DNA of 64,000 bases from Andrena cerasifolii (taxonomy: Eukaryota; Arthropoda; Insecta; Hymenoptera; Andrenidae), in NCBI RefSeq assembly GCF_050908995.1, contig NC_135119.1, positions 26,503,001 through 26,567,000 of the forward strand, in the 5' to 3' direction. The position numbers and the translations under genes are program-made. The notes beneath the pieces are model-generated. The model did not search any database. It was not told where the DNA came from and was given only the letters and a program-made list of their open reading frames with translations. This document shows positions 21,869-34,400 of this stretch, in pieces. Each line of letters opens with the position of its first letter. The first letter of the stretch is position 1.

Positions 21869-24800
21869 ATGTGGATCTGGATCTTGTTATTAACCCTCTC
21901 TGGCGGGAACGGCCAGTTCCCCCAGGATTCTGCGGAACCAACGCGCAGCCCGTGGAATCGGTTCGATGACAGGGAACAAACTGGCTTCGGATTACGGAAT
22001 ACTGATAGTATTATAATAAAAGAAGCGTGAGTTCTCCGAACAATAATAGAGTAAAGGTAGACTCTCACTGCGCCTTGCCTCGCCTCGGCTTATTTTATTC
22101 TTCCTATGCTTTTATTATGTATTTACACAATTTGACTCGCACCGCACCTCGCCTCGGCAGGACTCCGAGCCACGGATTCTTCCTCGAGAATATTTTGAGG
22201 AAGAGAGGCGAGGCGTAGTGTGAGTGGATGCAATGCCACTGGAAGAGGTTCTCTGAGTAACTGACCAAACACATGAACCGAGGCAAGCTCAGATAACTCA
22301 GGTATGGAAAAACTGAGGCGATGCAAGCGTAGATGTGAGTGTGAAAAGAAGTTGCGCCGAGGCGAGGTGTAGTGAGAGTTAAGGGTACTCTTTGGAGCTG
22401 TGGTAAAAACTAAATATAAGGGCGTCGATCGGGCGCTTGTATCGTTGGACATCTCTTAGTAAGCGTAGCTCTGAACGCTGCTTCGATGTAAACACTTCCA
22501 TTGTAAAACTATAGAATGTGTTTCTACGCTTCGCTCTCATCGCCACTCTTAAGCTGGGAATCCACTGGGACGCTAAGCTATGCTATGCGATGCTATGTTT
22601 TAACGTAGCTTTTGGTGGAAACGGTTCCATAAGAATGTATTGAAGCTAATTTTTTTAAAACATAGCATCGCATATAGGGAATTCAATCCCAGGATCCTGG
22701 CTGTTTTTTGGATTCTAAAACTCCCGGGATTTAATACATCAAGTTATAACTTATCCCGAGAATTTCGAGAATTTTTAAAAACGTAAATTACTTTATGAGC
22801 AGCTGAAAAATACAAAAATGGAATCCAAAAAACAGCTGGGATCCCGGGATTACGATCCCGAGATTGAATTCCCTAATCGCATAGCATAGCTTAGCTTCCC
22901 AGTGAATTCCCGGCTTCACCGTTTATCGGAGCTCCAACGTAATCGTACCCTTAGCAAGTTCGATGCATTATGTTGCTAGAATCTACATATGGCTCATAGT
23001 CGAAGCGTTTGAAAGTACATTGAATTATCAGTGAAAGCGTCGTTGAGAAAATCATCGTAGAAAGATTTATGAGCATCTCACTGACTCGTTTCCTCTTTCT
23101 TTGTAGTACCTACTTCGTGGTGGCATCGCGAATGGTTAGACCGGGTCAAATCTACCGGCTAGCTGTGAACGTTTTGTACAGTCCGATACCAATGATGGTA
23201 CGCGCGTCCATCCAAAGGAACGGCGTAGAGATCGGCGCGGACTACCAGGAAGTAAAGGAGAAGATACCGGAAACCCTGATGATGAGGATGCCATCTGCTT
23301 CTATTACAGGGGAATACAAGCTACGAGTGGAGGGGACGTACAACACTTTGACCGGCGGTCAGGCGTTCCTGAACGAAACTAAGCTTACGTTCTCTCAGAG
23401 ATCAATGACTATCTTCATTCAGCTGGATAAGCCTGTGTATATGCAGGGAGAGACTGTGAGGTTCAGGACTATACCCATAGACACCGAACTCAGGGCGTTT
23501 AATAATCCCATTGACGTGTACATGTTAGACCCGCACAGGAGAATAATGAGACGTTGGCTGAGTAGACAGAGCAATTTGGGAACAGTGTCGTTGTCGTACC
23601 AGCTCTCCGATCAACCTGTGTTTGGAGAATGGATCATACAAGTGATAGCACAGAGCCAGGTGGAGGAGAAGACTTTCGTGCTAGAGGAATATTATCAGAC
23701 ACGGTTCGAAGTTAACGTAACGATGCCAGCGTTCTTCTTTGAGAATGATCCTTATATACATGGCACGGTCCAAGCAAATTACACTAGCGGCGCCCCGGTG
23801 AGAGGGAATCTGACTTTGAAAGCGAGTTTCAGAGCATTGGATAGAGGAAACGCGGAAGGGGTCTCGGATGTTGTGGAGAGATACTTCTACTTCGACGAGT
23901 ATTACCCTTCGTGGTTGAAAGTGCCACTGCTGTACGACAATAAGGTTCCCGTGCTGAGGTTCTTTAACGGAACGTATCGTTTTCGATATCCAATGGCGGA
24001 GTTGTTAAACTCTGTGCCTTCCGGGAACGGAGTGGAGGTCACTGTGGTTGCCACCGTCGGAGAGAGATTCTTGGAGGAAATAATTACAGGATATTCGACA
24101 TTCCGAATTTATAACTCTACCACGAAAGTGCGATTCCTGGGTGGTACTCCGCAAGTCTTCAAGCCAGCGATGCCATTCTCTTTGAATTTAGTGGCATCTT
24201 TCCACGACGACTCTGGGTTGCGACTATCGCAATTAATGGGAGCGATAATGGAAATACGTGCGGATATTGACATGAGAACAGGTGGTCGCAGAACCATGGA
24301 GACTCAGTACCTGAAAGCTTCCACTGAGAACGAGGGCATATGGTCTACAACCATCGATCTAAGAAAGCAACTCGGGCTTGAACATAATTCAGATCAAGCT
24401 CAACAAATTCTAGACGATATCTCTTCGATGAAAGTTTATGCGTTCTTCACTGACGGAGAAGGATCCAGAACGCACACCGAGCTGTTACTACTGGCCCACG
24501 AGTCTCCGCATCAGAAGCATGTGAAGATCTCAACGTCTACGCAGAAGCCTAAAGTCGGGGAATACATGGTATTCCATGTTCAAACAAACTTCTATATCGA
24601 TACATTCGAGTACATCATCATGGCAAAGGGCAGTATCCTTTTAACCGGGCAAGATACCATGCAACATAACATTAAAACATTCGCTGTTCCCCTCAGCGCA
24701 GAAATGGCTCCCGTCGCCACCATCCTGGTGTATCACATCGCGCAGCATGGTCACGTCGTAGCAGATTCTCTAACGTTCTCCGTGAATGGTATTTCCCGCA

Positions 24801-27800
24801 ACAACTTCACCATATTCATTAACAATAAGAAAGCCAGGACTGGGGAGAATGTTGAAATAGCTGTTTACGGAGAACCGGGTGCCTACGTTGCGCTCTCAGG
24901 CATAGATCGATCCTTCTTCGCTATGCAAGCTGGGAACGAGTTGACGTACTCTAACGTCATATCAAAAATGGCACACTTCGACGAACAAACGAATGGTACT
25001 CATGCCCACACTTGGTTGTATCACAACGGAGACCCGGACGAGGTGGTCTACTTCCCTTCGTCGACGTTCGGCATCGATGCCAACAGAACGTTCGAGTATA
25101 TCGGCTTAATAGTTTTCACGGATGCATTTGTCCATCGGAGGCCCGATAACTGCAACAACACTCAGGGGTACAGAGAGTGCCTCTCTGGGAAATGCTACAG
25201 AACAGACAAAACCTGCGACGGGGTAATCGACTGCGAAGATGGCACGGACGAAGCAGCTTGCGAGTACAGAAATACCACTGACATTACGTTTTTTAGGAAG
25301 TGGCGATCCAATAGGATACAGAGGCAATACGAGAACGTCTGGCTGTGGAAAGACATCAACATCGGCCCTCACGGTAGGCATATTTTCAACATAGACGTGC
25401 CCCGGAGGCCGGTTCACTGGATGGTTACAGCGTTCAGTATGTCTCCGAGCAAAGGGTTTGGTATGCTACCGAAAGCTATAGAATACATGGGCGTCCTACC
25501 GTTTTACATAAACGTCGAGATGCCTACGCACAGCAAGCAAGGGGAACAGATCGGCATCCGAGTTTCTGTTTTCAATTATCTGCGCAACAACATAGAAGCC
25601 GTTGTAGTCCTGACTGGCTCCAAGGATTATAAGTTCGTGCACGTCGAAGACAACGGCATTGTCCAGTCTTACAAGCCTCGTACATCGTTCGGCGAGCACC
25701 AGTTCTTCATTTGGATCCCCGCGCAGGACGCTGCTATCGTTTACTTACCGATCGTGCCGGTGCGACTCGGAGACATCAAGGTGCACATCTACGCCACGAC
25801 AGTCATTGGAAAGGACTCGGTCACGCGAGACTTGCGCGTGGAGGCTGACGGTGTTCCTCAGTATCGGCATCAGTCTATCCTGCTGGATCTCAGCAATCGT
25901 GCCTACGTATTCCAGTACATGCACGTCAACATCACGGAAACTCCGATCATCCCTTACGACGAGAATCGCTATTACGTGTTCGGCTCGAACAAGGCGGTGA
26001 TAAGCTTAGTCGGAGACGTGGTCGGGCCGATTTTCCCGACGATGCCAGTGAACGCCACCAGTCTCATAAGTCTTCCTATGGACAGCGCCGAGCAGAACAT
26101 GTTCAGCTTCGCGGCCAACTTGTACACGACGCTGTACATGCGTTTGCTGAACCAGCGTAACAGGACGCAGGAGAAGGAGAGCTTTTACTACATGAATATT
26201 GGCTATCAGCGGCAACTGTCGTTCATGAATCGTGACGGATCGTTCAGTTTATTCCGCAGCGATTGGAATCAGTCTGCGTCCAGCGTTTGGTTGACAGCGT
26301 ACTGCGCACGTGTCTTGCAGGAGGCACGCTTCTACGAGTGGGAGAACTATTTGTACGTAGATCCGGATGTGATAGCGCAGTCTGTGTCTTGGCTACTGAA
26401 ACACCAGATGCCTGACGGCTCGTTCTACGAGATTACTTGGCTGCCCGATCGAAAGATGAACAGCTCCCTGAATTACGAGAGCGACGTGATTGTACACAGA
26501 AATATAAGTCTTACAGCTCACGTTTTAATTACCTTGCAGAGCGTAAAGGACTTGCCGGAGGGTTTGGGAACCCAGGTCGCTGTGAGCGCTGCGAATGCAG
26601 TTAAGTGGTTGGAAAGGAATCTGAATCTTTTGGAGGACCGCGGTAAGCCCTATGAAATAGCGATAGTGTCTTACGCTTTGCTCTTGGCGAAAGCTTCCAT
26701 CGCTGGGCAGGCTTTCAACATTTTGGAGAGACATGCCCGCAGAGAAGGAGGCCTGACTTATTGGGGCAGGGAGAAGGTGCCTCTTCCTCCGTACAAGCTG
26801 GAGAACCAGAAGCCGTTCCTTCTTCCACGTTTGCCGTACACCTATGATTCTGAGAATATCGAAACCACTGCGTATGCTCTTCTAGTGCATGTTGCGAGGC
26901 AGGAAATAATGATCGAACCTATAGTGAAGTGGCTGAATGCGCAGAGGTTGACGGATGGCGGTTGGGCGTCGACGCAGGACACTGCTTGGGCGATGAAGGC
27001 TTTGATGGATTACACGGTCAGGTCAAGAATCCGGGACGTAAGTTCGTTGACTGTCACCGTAGAAGCTACGGCTCTACCTGGGCAAACAAAGACATTGCTC
27101 GTGAACGAGAAGAATCTGGCAAGGCTTCAAACGATAGAGGTACAGTTCGTAATCGAACACCTAAATTCAGAGAGGGGCAAACAATTATTTTGAAGAAAAA
27201 TTTGACTTCGAATAAAAGACAAATTTTATTTCGAAACTCAGCGAATATAAGTAACCCAGAGTTAGTTTTTATTTGAAGCGCCACGAATAATTTTTTTATT
27301 CAACAGGAATTCATCCGGCGGTCACAGATAAATTTTTCATTCCACGGGAATTCATCCGAAGCTTCGAATAATTTTCTGATATGATTATGAAAGTGGTACC
27401 AATGGATTCCTTGCATTCTTCCGATTAAATTGACAAAAAATTATTTAAGTCGGACTACTTTTAACGAAACGGGCGTTCAAGCCTAAAAATTAATTTTATG
27501 CGTAATATCGTTAATTATAGTTGAAATTTTGTCAGGTTTGGTATCATTTTCATCGGGAAAGCACAAGGAATACAGTGGTGTCACTTTCATATTGACACGA
27601 CGAGAAATAAAGAAATCCCGTTTCTGCGCGGAGCAATGAGGTTTTACCCGGAGCACGGAAAATTATTACTGCTCCACTGCTGCAAATCATTTTTTATTAT
27701 TTGAATTTTCTTTCATTTTATAAGAGCAGACGAATGAAAAGTTTTTAATAAATATCAATTCTCAATTTTTGCCGCGCAGCCAGGTGTTAAGGAGCCATAG

Positions 27801-29218
27801 TATTTTCTTTGCCCGAATATTAAGCATTCTTTATGAATTTTTTCTGTATGAAAATGAAAAGCTAGTAAAATCGGGTTAGCTGCAAATGAAAGAGCACTGT
27901 TTGAAAGTATTAAAAGAATTTTTATTTAAAAAAAGCACCATGAAGAGGAGCTGGAGCAAGTATTTTGGAGGAGCAAATAAAAAATTAGTCTGCTCCAATC
28001 CCCTGGTTTAGACGGGTGAACGATGCAATGTCGCTCGGCTCGAGAAACACAAATGAAAATGAGAAATTTATTCGAAGCTTCGGATGAATTCCCGTCGAAT
28101 GGAAAAATTATCTGTGGCCGTGGGATGAATTGCCGTGGAATAAAAAAATTATTCGTGGCCGTCGGATGAATTCCCGTCGAATAAAGAAATTATTTGTGGC
28201 GCTTCAAATAGAAACTAACTCTGAGTTATTTATATTTGACGACAAATACAGATAAAGTCTCTTTTATTTGATAAGTTATTTATATTATTTTTTATTTAAA
28301 TAATGCCCATCTCTGCTGTAAATGGCAATTGTATGAAATGAATTCGCATTCTTTCGTTACTGTCAGATACCAGAAGCATGGGGGACGGTGAAAGTACAGG
28401 CGAAAGGTGCTGGATATGCAATTCTGCAGATGTCCGTACAATACAACGTAGACATTCCTAAATTCCAAACCCAGCCACCGGTCAAGTCCTTTGACCTGGT
28501 CACCAGAGCGAACTTCCACGGCAGAAATCAGTCTCACATTTCCTACCTCAGTTGTCAGAGGTAAGAACATTTCTATGCAAACGTCTGCCCGTTCTTTTAA
28601 TCCCTACTCCAACCAAATCTACGTATTTCCTTCGCAGGTGGATAAACACAAATGAATCGTCTCGCTCTGGAATGGCAGTGCTGGACGTAGCGATACCAAC
28701 GGGTTATATAATCCAGCAGCAGACCCTGGACAGATATATCCTCTCGAAGCAAGTGAGGAACCTTCAGAGAGCACGCTTCCAAGAGAAGAAGGTTCTCTTT
28801 TACTTCGATTACCTGGATCAGGAGGAAACGTGCGTGAATTTCACTATTGAGAGATGGTTCCCAGTTGCGAACATGTCTCGGTACCTACCGATCAGGGTCT
28901 ACGATTACTACGCACCAGGTACTTAAATATAATTTCGTTCGAAGTCACCCTGACTCGCACGTGGGTCAGGGGCACGACTGTGGTGAAATTTAATTCGTAA
29001 CACTTTGCTTCACAGAGCGCTTCAACGAAACGATATTCGACGCTCTGCCCACGTACACGCTAAACATTTGCGAAGTTTGCGGCAGCTCCCAGTGCCCGTA
29101 CTGTCCAATCTACAACACTGCCGCGTTGCTGGCCACCCCGCCGGGTTTCCTGCTCGCTGTGTCTCTGCTGGTGGTCGTGACGCGATACTTTCGAACACAG
29201 GAGTTCAGCGTAGGTTAA
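21869..29218 (+). CDS. Mcr: Macroglobulin complement-related protein (thioester-less TEP/A2M family), complete
   Basis: Exons: 21869-22026, 23107-27139 (one 4.0-kb exon), 28367-28560, 28638-28918, 29016-29218; phases join to 1622 residues (Drosophila Mcr about 1760). Exon 1 encodes a signal peptide (MWIWILLLTLSGGNG). Alpha-2-macroglobulin features follow: YFVVASRMVRPGQIY, QLDKPVYMQGETVRFR and WGREKVPLP. A six-cysteine LDLa module (about residues 734-770, ending CDGVIDCEDGTDEAAC) marks the Mcr subtype. At the thioester position the sequence reads PMDSAEQNM (about 1043-1051): the Cys is replaced, so no thioester can form, as known for Drosophila Mcr. The C terminus has a Cys-rich patch, then a hydrophobic segment (about 1592-1614) resembling a membrane anchor. 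Drosophila Mcr acts in septate junctions and pathogen clearance. A role here is inferred by family. Confidence 0.94.
22052..22382. mobile_element. TTAA-type MITE, 'CTCGCC' family, copy 2 (Mcr intron 1)
   Basis: It has the same family as 13262-13584, in reverse orientation. Termini read ACTCTCACTGCGCC on the left and the complement of CTCTCACTACACCTCGCC on the right. A TTAA remains at the right (22379-22382); the left target is degraded to TAAA. It contains no coding capacity. Confidence 0.7.
22551..22916. mobile_element. Outer MITE in Mcr intron 1, interrupted by a second element
   Basis: Terminal inverted repeats of about 50 bp start AAGCTGGGAATCCACTGGGA and contain GCTAAGCTATGCTATGCGAT; the other end is AAGCCGGGAATTCACTGGGA in reverse complement. 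Without the nested 201-bp insert and its 8-bp duplication, the element would be about 157 bp. Confidence 0.7.
22675..22875. mobile_element. hAT-like MITE nested in the outer element
   Basis: A 201-bp element with inverted ends TAGGGAATTCAATC and a long shared arm including CAGCTGTTTTTTGGATTC. It is flanked by an exact 8-bp duplication, ATCGCATA, at 22667-22674 and 22876-22883, which also lies within the arm of the outer element. The exact 8-bp duplication proves insertion and fits hAT. Confidence 0.85.
27209..28275. mobile_element. Foldback element of about 1.07 kb in Mcr intron 2
   Basis: Inverted arms at about 27209-27370 and 28063-28275 share AACTCAGAGTTAGTTT and TATTTGAAGCGCCAC. The arms contain tandem ~41-bp subunits with GGATGAATTCCCGTCGAAT and AAATTATTCGTGGC: two in the left arm, three in the right. 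The central ~690 bp is AT-rich and has no frame that I recognise. Subrepeats inside long arms are typical of Foldback-type elements. Confidence 0.75.
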
Positions 29219-29736
29219 TTCATCGACATTCCACTGGTAAAAGTTTGTAAAACGAGTGAAATGGGTGAACGTTTCTGGACCATACGTTTTACTCGACATT
29301 TGCCATGCTACTTTGGATCTTAATTCTACGATGCCGTCCATAACTCTATTAAGGAATTTCGTTGGTCGACGAAACATTATATAGAACGAATGAAATACTT
29401 TGGTGCAAAGCTGAAACTGTAGCTGCGCGGTACGCAGATGTGCATTATCGGATGACGAAGTTTCCAAAGTTCCAGCTGCTTCTACTTTTCCTTCTTCTGG
29501 TTTTAAATTTTTTTTATCGTAGGTCTAACATTTTATCGGCCTAGTTACTAGAGAGAAATACTTTCTGCCGTCCATTTGTATAGCGAAAATGTTATATATA
29601 GCGCACAAATATTGTAGAATATTTTTATACATCCCTTTAACAAAAGCATTCGATATTTTATGTAATTTAATACATATCCGCGTGTATATTCACGTTGTTG
29701 ATCGATCATTGATGTTTTCACCGTTTCGTGCCTATA

Positions 29737-30357
29737 CAGGGTGCCCGGTAAATCGTTGTACACCGACAAGCAGGTGATTCCTTATACAAAAAAAAATAAG
29801 TAAAAAATATAGAATAAAGCTTCTCGATTGCTGGCCCAATTTCCGAGAAAAATCGCTGAACATGAATTTACAATGCTATGGGTTTAAGTTAAATCAGCCC
29901 AATGCAATGCTTCATTGGTAAGCTTGATATACATTTATTATATAAAATAATACGGAGCAGTTACTTGCAATAATAAATAGTATTTGTAAAGTCAAACCCT
30001 ACGTGGGATCCAGTACGTAAAACTAAACGTCCACTCGATCACTCTTGATTCGAAAAGATTAAATTATTAGTTGAAATTAACTTCTATTTGAATTGATTCG
30101 GTTAAAATTTTTAGTTGGAGTAGCTCAATTTTAGTAAATTTAGTTGAAATTAACTTCGATTTTAATTGATTACATTAAAAATTTACCGATTTCTATACTA
30201 CGATATCGTCATTAAATAATATTATATAACATAATTTAAAGTAACACTTAATCAAAAATAAAATTCCCGGAAACTAGGCGACCAATCGAAAAATTTATTC
30301 TATATTTTTCACCTATTTTTTTTTTATAACGAATCACCTCCTTGTTCGGACACTCTG
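29737..30357. mobile_element. Non-autonomous DNA transposon with CAGGGTG termini, 621 bp
   Basis: The left end CAGGGTGCCCGGTAAAT and the right end (complement of CAGAGTGTCCGAACAAG) continue into inverted arms sharing AGGTGATTC and AAAAATATAGAATAAA (about 95 bp). The left flank is TA and the right flank is CATA, compatible with a TA target. It lies just after Mcr, in the plus-strand 3' flank. Confidence 0.75.
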
Positions 30358-30767
30358 CATAGTTAAAAGTTCAGAACCGTTTTATGTAGTCAGAGCAATG
30401 TGTTCTAGGAGGCAAAGAATCTCAAGTACAAATGAACCTTAGGCAAGCTGCGCGCAGAAATGAAGTGTTATGGCGTAAGACATGGCAGTGTTTGATTACG
30501 CAGAAATTCCATTCCTTTGTGTACATTAATTTTACCAGTGGATCACGACTGTCGCATTAATACGGCAGAATATGATATACGTCGCTTCGTATGCCACGCC
30601 AGCCGCTATTCCGCTTCAGCGCGCGTCTTGCCTCAGTCGAGATCGAGTTTCTCGCGATAAGTGTGTCACACCAAAAACAAAGGAAAGATTTTTGCAGGGG
30701 TTGAAAACGGTTATGATTTCGGTTTCGATTCTCGTAAGAATCGAAATAATCTTGAAACCGTAACGAG

Positions 30768-31013
30768 CTGAGAGCATATAAACATGGAGGAAGCATGCAA
30801 TGGGCGAAAATGTAGACGGCGGTAGAACGAGAAAAATATACATGGGGGACACCCTCTCTCTTTCTAACATCAAGAAAAAAAACACTGTCGCCCCTGGCGC
30901 TAAACGGAGAGAGGGTGTCCCGCAAATGTAAAAATATACATATATTTTTCTCTTTTTACCAACGTCTACATTTTCGCTGATTGCATGCTTCCGCCATGTT
31001 TACATACTCTAAG
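30768..31013. mobile_element. hAT-like MITE, 246 bp, exact 8-bp target duplication
   Basis: It is flanked by GTAACGAG at 30760-30767 and 31014-31021. The inverted arms of about 110 bp start CTGAGAGCATATAAACATGG on the left and CTTAGAGTATGTAAACATGG on the right (complement). Both arms then share GGAAGCATGCAAT, GCGAAAATGTAGAC and GGACACCCTCTCTC. Confidence 0.88.
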
Positions 31014-31084
31014 GTAACGAGTGAAAAAGGTTATGGCCAATATCGGTTTCGGTTCCGGTTCTACAGAACCGTTAAGATGCTATT

Positions 31085-31338
31085 TCATGCTGACGCTCAA
31101 CGCTCGTTTTGATCGTCAAAACCAGTCACGTGATCGGTCCACGGAACTTTCAGCGTCGAAGCTCATTTTGAGCGTCAAAACCAATCACGTGACTGACGCT
31201 CAACCGAGGAACGAGCGTGTCAGCGTGAACGAGCGTCAGACGGAAAAGCTAAACTCTGTTTACGGTGACGCTGAAAGTCACGTGGACCGATGACTAGTTT
31301 TGACGCTCAAAACGAGCGTCAAGCGTCAGCATGAAATC
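31085..31338. mobile_element. MITE with CATGCTGACGCT termini
   Basis: A 254-bp element with arms of about 85 bp: ATTTCATGCTGACGCTCAAC on the left and the complement of ATTTCATGCTGACGCTTGAC on the right. Internal direct and inverted copies of TTTTGAGCGTCAAAAC occur, with CACGTGA motifs. A target duplication is not clear (GATG occurs on both sides). It lies inside the host element at 30695-31463. Confidence 0.75.
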
Positions 31339-31463
31339 GATGTAGTCAGAAATTTCGGTTCCTTATAAGAGTTATTCAAAATATCGGTTCTTCAGAACTG
31401 TTTCAGTCAGAACAGATATAGAACAGTTCGAAACAGTTATTTTCGGAACCGTTTCAACCCCTG

Positions 31464-34400
31464 ATTTTTATAGCTCGTAGCAGTAACGAATATTTACAGG
31501 AACGATTTCACGATAGCTCTTATCATACTACTCATTCAAAAGCAACACGCCGTTGTGTACGTTAAATTATTCGTAACTTTATTAAGCTTGTAAAAAAGTC
31601 TGATTCTCGATCCGTCCGAAGATATATTTAAAGAGAGCAGCACTTAACGCGTGTTGAACATATTTTTAAGTTTTATAACCTTTATACGAATAAACAATAA
31701 AAAGACAAAATATACTTTAACCATCTCTTGTTCACTCGATAAACCACCATTTTACATTTCAAAACGTAGCAGGGTACGAAGGAAAATGAAAGGACAGACC
31801 GAAAGTGGCCTAAATCTGTCGAGGTTAAGACTTTCAGCATTGAACACCATACACAGTGCGGGACGCTTCAGTTGCCACCCTCTCCACGTGCTCTTCAAAC
31901 GCCCATAGGCGGTCTCCGCACGCGCTGTGCAAAAAACGACAAAATCTGTAGAAATGAGTAGAAGAACGGATTAATCGATGCCAGGCTGCAGTTATTTTCG
32001 AAGCAATCTTTAATATAGCAACATAGTCAGTCTTACAATAATAAGCCAAAAATACAATCTATATATCGAGCTTCCGGGGAGCGGGCGAAGAACGTTTCTG
32101 TTCTCCCTCGTGAGCGCCCTTGACCGAAGCCTAACCAGAGGGGCTAAAAAATAGCTTCCGTGGGTGAAGGGAACACTTGCATCCTTTCGCCCGGATCCGC
32201 GGGAACGAATTTTACAATTTTACACATAATTATATGATGTATCACGGTTGCGAAACTGTAGGTCCTGTTCTCCCATGATGCAGGTCGATCTCAATGAACG
32301 GAAATGTAACGGAATGTGATATTGGTCCTGGTGAACCCTTCGCTAAATCAAAGCTGAGAAAGTGAGTAAGCTCGGTACGGAGCGCAGAAATGTGCCACTG
32401 GCGCGGGAGCTTCTCTCAGTAGCCCATATCAAACAGAGCTTAAACGATGTAACTTGGAAAATGGTACTCGGTGTAAGTCCCTAAAGGGAACGCTTATCAT
32501 TATTCTTCATCGAGCAAAGAAACCAGAAAAGACGATGGTTCGCTCATAGTACACATTTCTGAGCTGAATATAATAAAAGTGCCATTTACCCTTTCGGTGC
32601 CAAGGTTTCAGTGGCTCGCATGCTTAAAGGTTCGTGAGATATCTGCGATTCTACCTTGATCTCGCTGTAGCTCACGCCTCTAAGCGACTCAAGAAACAAG
32701 GACTCGACGTATTTAGAGCTCGACTGTGGTTCCTTGACTCCCAGAGAGGCGAGAACGAATTGTGAATGACACAGTGTTCGGTACATCAAACGATGCAGGT
32801 ATAAACAAAGATAGCAGAATCTCGAAGGGAAGTCTGTAATTAAGCCCCACCAATGGCACTCCAAAGGGATCATTGGATCAGTTTGCGACGAATTACTGGC
32901 CCCGGTGATCGCGTGGAATTCTTCAGTCCCCATTGTCGACGCACGAAATTAATTTGAAGTGGTCTACTCCACAGCAGCCGAACAACTTCCCCTCGATCCC
33001 TGTTCCCACTACTATAGTTAACGCAAACTCTAATTCCTGGCGCACAGTACGCACAAGGGTATTCAAGTTATCGCCCAGCAGTCGCCTCGCAAACGAATGG
33101 CATTAATTAATGCGACTGTTTGCACAAAATCGCGATTTCAACCGAAGCGTTGAGGTACAATGAAACTTCACAGATTTAACGCACCACTTCGCACTCATCG
33201 AACGCAGGGCATTAATTACAGACATTCTAGGACACGCTGGTACAATTCCGAGACCCAAAGCAATTACCAGGACAGGGGAAAACGATCGATACAAATATAT
33301 AGATATATTATAATATAATAGAGTTATTTGATGAAACATTTAAAGCCTTACATAAAATATACAGTATGATGTGTATCGTCGCGTGTGTGCACGTGTGAAT
33401 AAAGTGTACCCAATGGTTCCTCGTTCAGAGATAATACGTTCGTGTCGAGCTTACACTATTATCATCATATAGCTGTACCTTTCTTCCATATACGCGCGTT
33501 TAAAAAATGTCTCAAAATATGCAGCCGCGGTCGATCTTTCTCTCCGCGAGTTTCGTTTGCCCACCCTCTACCATCCTTCCCGGTTCCCTTCCCGTTTCAC
33601 GTTCACAAGAGATCGATACGTCGTTGCGTGAGATACGGTACAGTACTTGTGGACTGAGAGACTCGATACGGCAGTAGTAGTAGGTAGTAGTAGTTAATAG
33701 TAATAATTCTTATATAGTTCTTACACTTTTTCCTCGCGTCGATACGTAGACGTCATCGATCCACTTCAATTATTTACTCATTTATTTATATTTATATTTA
33801 TATATATATATATATATAATATGTATAGCTCCCCCCTCGGCCGCAACTTCTCTCGTTTAATAGTGATTTTTTTTTTGTTGTCTCATATAATTATAGATAA
33901 TATCGGTATACAGAGCCTAGTATCAAATCCTAACAGAATCGAGCTACATAAAAATTGTTCCAACCGTTTCGGAGAAGATATGCATTTCACTCTGCATCAA
34001 CGCGCTCTCGTCCGAGCCATTTTTCTATTCCGTTTACCATTCGTCATTCTTCTTCTTCTTTTTTTTATCTTTCCGTCTGCTTTCGCAGCATCTTTTGTTT
34101 TTTTTCTATTCTCTCTCAACATCCATTAGAGCACTCGCCCCTTCTTATTCAACAAATCAATTGCGCTAGCATGCTCGAGTCTTTCGCGCGATCGTTCAGA
34201 TCCTCCACTCGACAGGGTAGAATTAGAATGATCGCTCACAGAATGCTCCCTCTGAGGTCACGCTCGCGGAAGTCGAAAAAGAGATACAGACACTCGACTT
34301 CGCAGAATTCACGGATATTCCCAATACTGTTTGCGTCGCTCGTCGCGCCTATTTACCATTAAAAATTATCGTCAAGAAGTAAAAAAGAGATCCTCGATTG

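Larger units (their letters stand above)
30695..31463. mobile_element. hAT-like host element carrying two nested elements
   Basis: Ends are CAGGGGTTGAAAACGGTT and the complement of CAGGGGTTGAAACGGTT. The flanks share ATTTTT (30688-30693; 31464-31469), an imperfect target duplication. Internal sequence is built from motifs such as TCGGTTCTTCAGAAC and GGTTTCGGTTCC. Two other elements (30768-31013 and 31085-31338) sit inside. A partial relative is at 60080-60313. Confidence 0.7.

Noticed and set aside
32586..32933. 115-residue minus-strand frame in the Mcr/VAT1 intergenic region
   Set aside because: No recognisable motif, no supporting exon neighbours and ordinary length for chance in 64 kb.
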